From contig SKFV01000313.1 in the NCBI GenBank assembly GCA_007117785.1, positions 1 through 30,205 on the forward strand: a DNA stretch of 30,205 bases, in the 5' to 3' direction. Source of the DNA: Pseudomonas sp. (GTDB lineage: Bacteria; Pseudomonadota; Gammaproteobacteria; Pseudomonadales; Pseudomonadaceae). A program made the position numbers and the translations under genes. Each line of letters opens with the position of its first letter. The first letter of the stretch is position 1. Of this stretch, positions 25,673 to 30,205 are shown in pieces. Under the pieces are notes generated by a model, which saw only the letters and a program-made list of their open reading frames with translations, was not told where the DNA came from and searched no databases.

Positions 25673-25702
25673 AAAAAGGGCCTGTTTGTACAGACCCTTT
25701 TT
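25673..25702 (-). terminator. Rho-independent terminator after the second beta-barrel gene
   Basis: AAAAAGGG (25673-25680) pairs with CCCTTTTT (25695-25702), and one mismatch inward CTG pairs with CAG around a 6-nt loop. The minus strand thus ends in a T5 run followed by ATTT. It lies 14 nt after the stop codon. Confidence 0.88.
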
Positions 25703-25716
25703 CGACGGCTGCCCGG

Positions 25717-26340
25717 TCAGAACTTGTAGCGCAAGCCCAGCGACCACATGTCAACATTGTAATCACCAGCAATGTTGCGATAGCGCTCGTATTCACCGGT
25801 AACGGCAAAATCCTGACTCAGGGAAACGGCCGCACCCAAACCCATGCCGGTACGCCATTTTTTCTCGCTTTCAGATGAAGATACACCACCAATACTGGCG
25901 CGCACCTTGCTGCGCATCTGGTGGTAACCGACCTTGGCAAACAGCTCGACCGAGTCCAGCGGCAGAATAAATACGGCATTGGCGCCCAGGCCACGCGTTT
26001 CAATCGGTGCAGTCAGACGACCCAGGTTAGTATCAGCCTTGTAACGCGCCTCTCCCAGATCAACGTACTGGAACTCGAAAGCAACGTTTTCATGGGCACG
26101 GATACCAGCACCAATTTTCCAGGCGGTATCTTTGGTGTCCAGGGATGAGCTGTTTACGACTACACCAGGAACTGAATTGATAGAGGCGTCCAGATCATTA
26201 CGAGTACTGCTGCTTATCTTGTGGTCCGCTTGACCGACGGCACCAAACAGATAACCGTTGTAGGCCTCGCCAGCATTCGCCATCAGGCTCAAAGAACCCA
26301 TACCAACAACCACAGCAGCAACAAGTGTCTTCTTCAACAT
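25717..26340 (-). CDS. Outer-membrane beta-barrel protein, paralogue
   Basis: A 207-residue protein with a signal peptide (MLKKTLVAAVVVGMGS, cleavage after MANA) and a barrel-like body ending LGLRYKF with terminal Phe. KIGAGIRAHENVAFEFQYVDLG and LFAKVGYH match the corresponding strands of its neighbour, so the two arose by duplication. Between strands 1 and 2 is a Ser/Asn-rich loop that would face outward. GGAG sits 7 nt before the ATG. Separate terminators after each gene show they are transcribed independently. The specific role is unknown. Confidence 0.85.
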   Translation of the reverse strand: MLKKTLVAAVVVGMGSLSLMANAGEAYNGYLFGAVGQADHKISSSTRNDLDASINSVPGVVVNSSSLDTKDTAWKIGAGIRAHENVAFEFQYVDLGEARYKADTNLGRLTAPIETRGLGANAVFILPLDSVELFAKVGYHQMRSKVRASIGGVSSSESEKKWRTGMGLGAAVSLSQDFAVTGEYERYRNIAGDYNVDMWSLGLRYKF

Positions 26341-26352
26341 GGTATTTCTCCA

Positions 26353-26360
26353 TTATTCTT
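26353..26360 (-). promoter_or_regulatory. A-rich motif upstream of the ribosome-binding site, possible Hfq/Crc site
   Basis: AAGAATAA on the minus strand fits AAnAAnAA and directly precedes the TGGAG ribosome-binding site of the second beta-barrel gene, where bound Hfq/Crc would block initiation. The remaining upstream stretch to 26458 shows no strong promoter. TATCAT with a poor -35 is the best I could find. Confidence 0.4.
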
Positions 26361-26458
26361 TATTTTATCGAGCCTTGGCGGCTCTAGTCCCTTCACACAC
26401 ACTCTGATCCAGAGCACTGCCTGATGATAATCACGAAATACGCAATTGAATAGCCCAA

Positions 26459-27070
26459 TCAGTCCATACCGCAAGAGCGCCGCATATGTTGCAGAAAGAA
26501 GTCTTTCTCTGCAGCCAGGTCAAACAGGTCCGGTGCAAACAGCCAGCTCTGGGTAATCCCCATCAACTGACTGTATACCAATAGCGCCAGACTGCGTGGC
26601 GAGTCGGCAGCCGGTATCAGGCCTGATTGTTGTGCTCGAGAAAAACTCTCACGCAAGGCTTCGACAATATTTCGTGTCAAACCCCGCTCGCGCTCAAGGG
26701 TGGGCACCATCTGTTCGGTCAGCTCGGTCTTGTTCAGCAGAATTTCAAAGGACTGGCGGAACCAGGCATCGTCGACCAACAAATCAAGCCATCGCCGTAT
26801 AAATTGTTCGATTGCCTGCAGTGGCTGTTCTTCAGAGGCCCGCATGTCAGCCACTAATTGGTCCAGCGGCTCCTGGGATACGGCCAGCACGGCCTGATAT
26901 AAGTCATCCTTGTTCTTGAAGTGCCAGTAGATAGGTCCGCGACTGTAGCCGGCTTCGGCGGCGATCATGGCAAGTGTGGTATTCGAGTAACCATTGCGGC
27001 TGAACAGGGTCAGCGCGGCATCAATGACTTTCAGGCGGGTTTTTTCGGCATCTTGCTTGCTGCGACGCAT
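26459..27070 (-). CDS. TetR-family repressor, AcrR/TtgR subfamily
   Basis: A 203-residue dimeric DNA-binding repressor. The N-terminal HTH is LFSRNGYSNTTLAMIAAEAG followed by the recognition region YSRGPIYWHFKNKDDLY (42-58), very close to AcrR and TtgR. The C-terminal ligand domain keeps the subfamily signature SWLFAPDLFDL near the end. Relatives control RND efflux pumps, yet no pump gene is visible here. It follows the substrate-binding-protein gene by 51 nt on the same strand, with a GC-rich hairpin between. GGAAG precedes the ATG. A palindrome resembling the AcrR operator lies at 29701-29725, upstream of glnT, and is the natural candidate target. Confidence 0.93.
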   Translation of the reverse strand: MRRSKQDAEKTRLKVIDAALTLFSRNGYSNTTLAMIAAEAGYSRGPIYWHFKNKDDLYQAVLAVSQEPLDQLVADMRASEEQPLQAIEQFIRRWLDLLVDDAWFRQSFEILLNKTELTEQMVPTLERERGLTRNIVEALRESFSRAQQSGLIPAADSPRSLALLVYSQLMGITQSWLFAPDLFDLAAEKDFFLQHMRRSCGMD

Positions 27071-27089
27071 GGAGGCTTCCGTGAACAGG

Positions 27090-27112
27090 CGCGGCGGGAT
27101 AAACCCGCCGCG
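27090..27112 (-). other. GC-rich intercistronic hairpin
   Basis: CGCGGCGGG (27090-27098) pairs perfectly with CCCGCCGCG (27104-27112) around a 5-nt loop, between the binding-protein stop and the tetR start. No T-run follows on the minus strand, so it is more likely an mRNA-stabilising or partially terminating structure than a full terminator. Confidence 0.6.
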
Positions 27113-27121
27113 TCGTGGGTA

Positions 27122-28222
27122 TTACAGCTCGCCATCGGCCGCCATCTGCATATAGCTGGGGTCGAAGCGCAGTTTGATGTTAGCACTGTCACCGAGGATC
27201 ACATCACCGGGAAAGCTGATACCAACAAAGTCTGCCGAGGGTGCACCGTCACCCAGCAGGCCGCGCTCAAAGGAAAACTGACGTACATCTTCCATCGCCT
27301 TGACGGCTTCTTCACTGGAGATAAAGCTCACAGCATCCGCCGGCTCCCAGAACATTTTCATGCCATCGAGCTGCATTTCATACCCTGCCTGATCGGTACC
27401 CGATGCCTCACCCAGGAAAGCGCGAATTTCGGCACCCTCTTCAGTGTCGGTACCCATCACCGCCATCAGCTCGAACCAGGCGCCGGTCAAGGCTTTACCC
27501 AGGGCCGGATTGGCTGCCAGGGTTTGTGTATTGACGATGGTCATATCCTTGATATGGCCCGGAATCTGTGAGGAGTCGAATACCAGGTTGGCGCCCGGCA
27601 CACTCATTACGTCAGACAGCTGCGGGTTCCAGGCGGCGACATTGCGCACACCAGAGGTATTGAAGGCAGCCACAATATCCGCATCACCGGTGTTCACTAC
27701 CGTTACATCCCGCTCGCTGAGACCCGCACTCTCCAGCGCCTGGGCCAACAGATAATGCGATACCGACAGCTCGACCAGATTGATCGACTGGCCCTTGAGG
27801 TCAGCGATATTGTCGCTGTCTTTCATCACCAAACCGTCGTTGCCGTTGGAGTAGTCGCCAACGATCAGCGCCGTGGTATCCACGCCACCAGCAGCCGGAA
27901 TGGACAAAGCATCCATACTGGTCGCCACCACGCCATCAAACTGGCCGGCAGTATACTGGTTGATCGATTCGATATAGTCATTGATCTGCACGATTTCGAC
28001 GTCAATACCGTACTTGTCTGCCCACTTCTTCATCATCCCGGACTCATCAATGTACTGCCAGGGCATCCAGCCGGCATAGATACTCCATGCCAGGCGGAAA
28101 CTGTCACGTTCCTGCGCAGTGGCTGCGGCAGGGAGAATCATGGTGCTGGCTGCAATGGTCAGCAAAGAACCAGTCAATAGCTGCTTGCAACGCTGGGTAA
28201 AACGGGTTGGTTTGTTCATCAT
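27122..28222 (-). CDS. ABC transporter substrate-binding protein, urea/amide type
   Basis: A complete periplasmic binding protein of 366 residues in the NMT1/TauA-like group. The signal peptide covers about residues 1-36 (hydrophobic LLTIAASTMILPAAATA). The mature protein begins RLAWSIYAGWMPWQY, then shows KWADKYGIDVEIVQINDYIE, GDYSNGNDGLVM, NLVELSVSHYLLA, WNPQLSDV, and ends QMAADGEL. It is paralogous to the fragment at 1-915. No permease or ATPase gene is adjacent, so it may share the transporter of the other copy. AGGAG lies 4 nt before ATG 28222 and 7 nt before ATG 28219; the second is the better spaced. It is 72 nt downstream of glnT with a hairpin between. Confidence 0.9.
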   Translation of the reverse strand: MMNKPTRFTQRCKQLLTGSLLTIAASTMILPAAATAQERDSFRLAWSIYAGWMPWQYIDESGMMKKWADKYGIDVEIVQINDYIESINQYTAGQFDGVVATSMDALSIPAAGGVDTTALIVGDYSNGNDGLVMKDSDNIADLKGQSINLVELSVSHYLLAQALESAGLSERDVTVVNTGDADIVAAFNTSGVRNVAAWNPQLSDVMSVPGANLVFDSSQIPGHIKDMTIVNTQTLAANPALGKALTGAWFELMAVMGTDTEEGAEIRAFLGEASGTDQAGYEMQLDGMKMFWEPADAVSFISSEEAVKAMEDVRQFSFERGLLGDGAPSADFVGISFPGDVILGDSANIKLRFDPSYMQMAADGEL

Positions 28223-28247
28223 TCAACTCCTGAAGTAAATTACCGTT

Positions 28248-28281
28248 GGCAAAGTGACAGCAAGAGTCGCGCCACTTTGCC
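28248..28281 (-). other. Intercistronic hairpin glnT / binding protein
   Basis: GGCAAAGTG (28248-28256) pairs perfectly with CACTTTGCC (28273-28281) over a 16-nt loop, in the 72-nt gap between the two minus-strand genes. It has no T-run. It could stabilise the upstream glnT mRNA or reduce readthrough. Confidence 0.55.
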
Positions 28282-28294
28282 TTGTGAGCCCTAC

Positions 28295-29644
28295 TCAGAA
28301 CATTTTCAGGTAACGCTGGATCTCCCAGTCAGACACATGCGTGTGGTAACTGGTCCACTCTTCACGCTTGTAGGCAACAAAGCTGTCGAACATCGCCTCG
28401 CCAAAAACAGCCTTTGACAGCGGGTCTGCAGCAAAGGCATCGACGGCTTCACCCAGGTTCTGCGGTAACATCTCGATGCCCTGTTCGCGCACCTCGGCAT
28501 CGCTGTAGTTGTACATATTCTCGCGGCGAGGCTGCCCGGGGTCCATGCCTTCACGAATGCCTTCCAGACCTGCTGCCAACAGCATGGCGGCACCCAGATA
28601 GGGGTTGCAGCCGATGTCCGCCGCGCGACACTCAACCCGGCCGCCCTGGGAAGGGATACGCAACATATTGGTGCGGTTGTTGTTGCCGTAGCAGGCAAAT
28701 ACTGGTGCCCAGGTCGAGCCCGACATGGCACCCTTGCGCACTAGCCGCTTGTAACTGTTGACCGTGGGTGCGATCACTGCACTGATCGCCTGAGCATGTT
28801 TGATCACACCGGCAATGAAGTGATACCCCATGGCAGTGACACCACAACCATGCGGGTCATCGCCATGCGCCGGATCAAACAGATTGCGTCCGGTTTCGCT
28901 GTCCGCCAGCGACATGTTGTAGTGCGCGCCACTGCCGGTGCGGTTGGCCGAAGGCTTGGGCATAAAACTGGCAAAAGCGCCGTGTTTGCGCGCAATCTCA
29001 TTGGCCATCAGGCGGAAAAATACCAGCCTGTCAGCCATGTTCAGTGCATCCGTGTAGGTAAAGTCAGTCTCGAACTGGCCGTTGGCATCTTCATGATCGA
29101 AGGAGTACACATCCCAGCCCAGAGCATTCATTGCATCTACCAGCTCATCAATAATCGGCAGGTTGTCGAACAAGGTGCGAGGATCGTAGCAGGGCTTGGC
29201 CAGATCATCGCGGTCACTGACCGGAGCAAAGCCACCGTCCGGGGTATCCTTGAACAGGAAGAATTCGGTCTCGATACCCAGATTGAAGGTCAGCCCCATC
29301 TCCGCAGCCGCGGCAACCTGACGTTTGAGAATGTTTCGCGAGCAAGCCTCAAAGGGCGCGCCTTCGAGGTGCAGGTCACTGGCAAACCAGACCAGTTGCG
29401 GATTCCATGGACAGATGGTCAGCGATTTTTCATCCGGCATGGCAGCCACTTCATTGTCACTGATGTCCTGCGGCACGCCATCAAGGGCAGCACCGGTAAA
29501 CAACTCCGAGCCCTTGAACATCCGATCGAGGTGCTGCAAGGGAACGAACTTGCCCTTAATGATGCCATGGATATCAACATAACCGGCCAGCGCGTGCTTG
29601 ACGCCTTTGTCGGCCAGGGATTGCTGCAAGGTGTGACTGCTCAT
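28295..29644 (-). CDS. glnT: Type III glutamate-amine ligase, GlnT/gamma-glutamylmethylamide synthetase-like
   Basis: A 449-residue glutamine-synthetase-fold ligase of the GlnT/GMAS group, which joins glutamate to ammonia, methylamine or another small amine with ATP. The metal site is GIETEFFLF (123-131) and GQFETDF (189-195). The nucleotide/glutamate loop is FMPKPSANRTGSGAHYNMS (227-245). NNRTNMLRIP (322-331) and VECRAADIGCNPYL (337-350) complete the active site, and the C-terminus HVSDWEIQRYLKMF is typical of this group. It differs clearly from the PuuA-like ligase at 20828-22174. GAGGAG precedes the ATG. The promoter region carries a sigma-54-like element and an AcrR-like operator. The true amine is unknown; no other N-methylglutamate-pathway gene is visible. 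Confidence 0.88.
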   Translation of the reverse strand: MSSHTLQQSLADKGVKHALAGYVDIHGIIKGKFVPLQHLDRMFKGSELFTGAALDGVPQDISDNEVAAMPDEKSLTICPWNPQLVWFASDLHLEGAPFEACSRNILKRQVAAAAEMGLTFNLGIETEFFLFKDTPDGGFAPVSDRDDLAKPCYDPRTLFDNLPIIDELVDAMNALGWDVYSFDHEDANGQFETDFTYTDALNMADRLVFFRLMANEIARKHGAFASFMPKPSANRTGSGAHYNMSLADSETGRNLFDPAHGDDPHGCGVTAMGYHFIAGVIKHAQAISAVIAPTVNSYKRLVRKGAMSGSTWAPVFACYGNNNRTNMLRIPSQGGRVECRAADIGCNPYLGAAMLLAAGLEGIREGMDPGQPRRENMYNYSDAEVREQGIEMLPQNLGEAVDAFAADPLSKAVFGEAMFDSFVAYKREEWTSYHTHVSDWEIQRYLKMF

Positions 29645-29697
29645 CGGGTACTCCTCTGATGGCTACGAGCCGTGTTCGGGTTGGTACGAATCTTCCA

Positions 29698-29713
29698 TTC
29701 AACATACATGCCA
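29698..29713 (-). promoter_or_regulatory. Sigma-54-like -24/-12 promoter of glnT
   Basis: Reading the minus strand, TGGCATG-N4-TTGAA fits the RpoN consensus TGGCAYG-N4-TTGCW at all positions except the C of the -12 GC, which is A. The start codon would lie about 40-45 nt downstream of the start point. No NtrC-type site was recognised upstream. RpoN control suits a nitrogen-assimilation gene, but the -12 deviation is at a normally invariant base. Confidence 0.45.
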
Positions 29714-29725
29714 GCATGCATGTAT
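29701..29725. promoter_or_regulatory. Palindromic operator resembling the AcrR box
   Basis: ATACATGC (29704-29711) and GCATGTAT (29718-29725) are perfect 8-bp arms with a 6-nt spacer. In an overlapping register, ACATACAT (29702-29709), six bases and ATGCATGT (29716-29723) match the half-sites and the 6-nt spacing of the E. coli AcrR operator as I recall it, with one mismatch. On the plus strand it runs into TATAAA (29723-29728), a -10-like box for the hydrolase gene. It also overlaps the sigma-54-like element of glnT. The TetR/AcrR protein encoded at 26459-27070 is the probable binder. Confidence 0.6.
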
Positions 29726-29792
29726 AAATTCATTACCCGGCGATGAACAGGCTTGCCCGCCCGTCAGCAGAGCTTTAACAGAGGAAACCTAA

Positions 29793-30205
29793 ATGTTATT
29801 AAATCAAGCACTTGAGCAGATATTCGAGCTGCATGGCTTTCCGCTCGACAGCGGAGAAACCTTGGCTTCAGGTTGGCTCAGCTACCTGCAGATCGGCGAA
29901 CTGAACGCTGCTGGCGACAACCTTATCCTGCTGCCAACGTACTATGGTGGAACACATGAGGGCATGCTGCCCTGGATTGGTGCAGATTCACCGCTCAATC
30001 CTGCGCACTATTGTCTGGTGATACCCAACCTTATCGGCAATGGTGTGTCGGTATCCCCCTCCAATGCCGAGAGTCACCAGGCTGCCGCACACTTCCCGCG
30101 CATCAGTCTGTATGACAATGTGCGTGCGCAAAAGCGTTTGCTGGAAAGTCGCTTCGGTGATGCTGCCCCTGCATTGGTCATGGGCTGGTCCATGGGTGGC
30201 ATGCA
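29793..30205 (+). CDS. Alpha/beta hydrolase, MetX/homoserine O-acetyltransferase-like (3' end outside window)
   Basis: The frame is open from ATG 29793 to the window edge, 137 codons. GAGGAA stands 6 nt before the ATG. The visible part reads as an alpha/beta hydrolase of the MetX superfamily: GWLSYLQIGELNAAGDNLILLPTYYGG near the start (the beta strand and oxyanion region), then LVIPNLIGNGVSVSPSN, and finally GWSMGGM, the nucleophile elbow with the catalytic Ser at about residue 134. The catalytic Asp and His lie beyond the edge. It is divergent from glnT and shares the operator region, so it may be co-regulated. Whether it is an acyltransferase or a hydrolase cannot be told from this fragment. 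Confidence 0.82.
   Translation, partial: MLLNQALEQIFELHGFPLDSGETLASGWLSYLQIGELNAAGDNLILLPTYYGGTHEGMLPWIGADSPLNPAHYCLVIPNLIGNGVSVSPSNAESHQAAAHFPRISLYDNVRAQKRLLESRFGDAAPALVMGWSMGGM

Overview
The window looks like chromosomal DNA from the Pseudomonadaceae, possibly the marine Halopseudomonas/P. pertucinogena side of the family. Support comes from a protein matching the MvaT (Pseudomonas H-NS analogue) N-terminal domain, a recC-recB-recD cluster, a BCCT osmolyte transporter, paired cNMP/CBS/nucleotidyltransferase and DnaQ-like exonuclease genes, and moderately high GC throughout. The genus is inference. Coding density is high and no phage, integrase, IS transposase, tRNA, rRNA or CRISPR was seen.

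Layout. Positions 1-5119 (+): the 3' part of a urea-type ABC substrate-binding protein gene ending in a strong terminator, then selO, a cNMP-CBS-nucleotidyltransferase protein and a DEDDh exonuclease (4-bp overlap). Positions 5178-7266 (-): a BCCT transporter, and upstream of it a 62-residue MvaT-like protein with only the oligomerisation half. Positions 7381-11430 (+): a lipoprotein gamma-glutamyltransferase, an amidoligase and class I glutamine amidotransferase pair (4-bp overlap), and a YigZ/IMPACT protein. From 11436 to 29644 every gene is on the minus strand: recD, recB, recC; a 142-bp palindromic MITE-like element; a PuuA/PauA-type glutamine synthetase homologue; carboxynorspermidine dehydrogenase and decarboxylase; two paralogous outer-membrane beta-barrels; an AcrR-type TetR regulator; an intact paralogue of the first substrate-binding protein; and a type III GlnT/GMAS-like glutamine synthetase homologue. 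A divergent MetX-like alpha/beta hydrolase runs off the right edge.

How the genes work together. Gamma-glutamyl/amide and polyamine chemistry recurs: gamma-glutamyltransferase, amidoligase, gamma-glutamyl hydrolase-like amidotransferase, two glutamine-synthetase-fold ligases, and a two-gene (nor)spermidine branch. The right end looks like a regulated nitrogen-acquisition unit: glnT, a urea/amide-type binding protein and an AcrR-like repressor in a row. The glnT-hydrolase divergent promoter carries both a sigma-54-like -24/-12 element and an overlapping palindrome that resembles the AcrR operator.

The observations most worth following are the AcrR-like operator over the sigma-54-like promoter, the half-length MvaT protein, the amidoligase/amidotransferase pair beside gamma-glutamyltransferase, the MITE whose edge supplies a stop codon, and Hfq/Crc-type motifs in both outer-membrane-protein leaders. 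All functional assignments come from reading the translated sequence and recalling family features; no database search was run.
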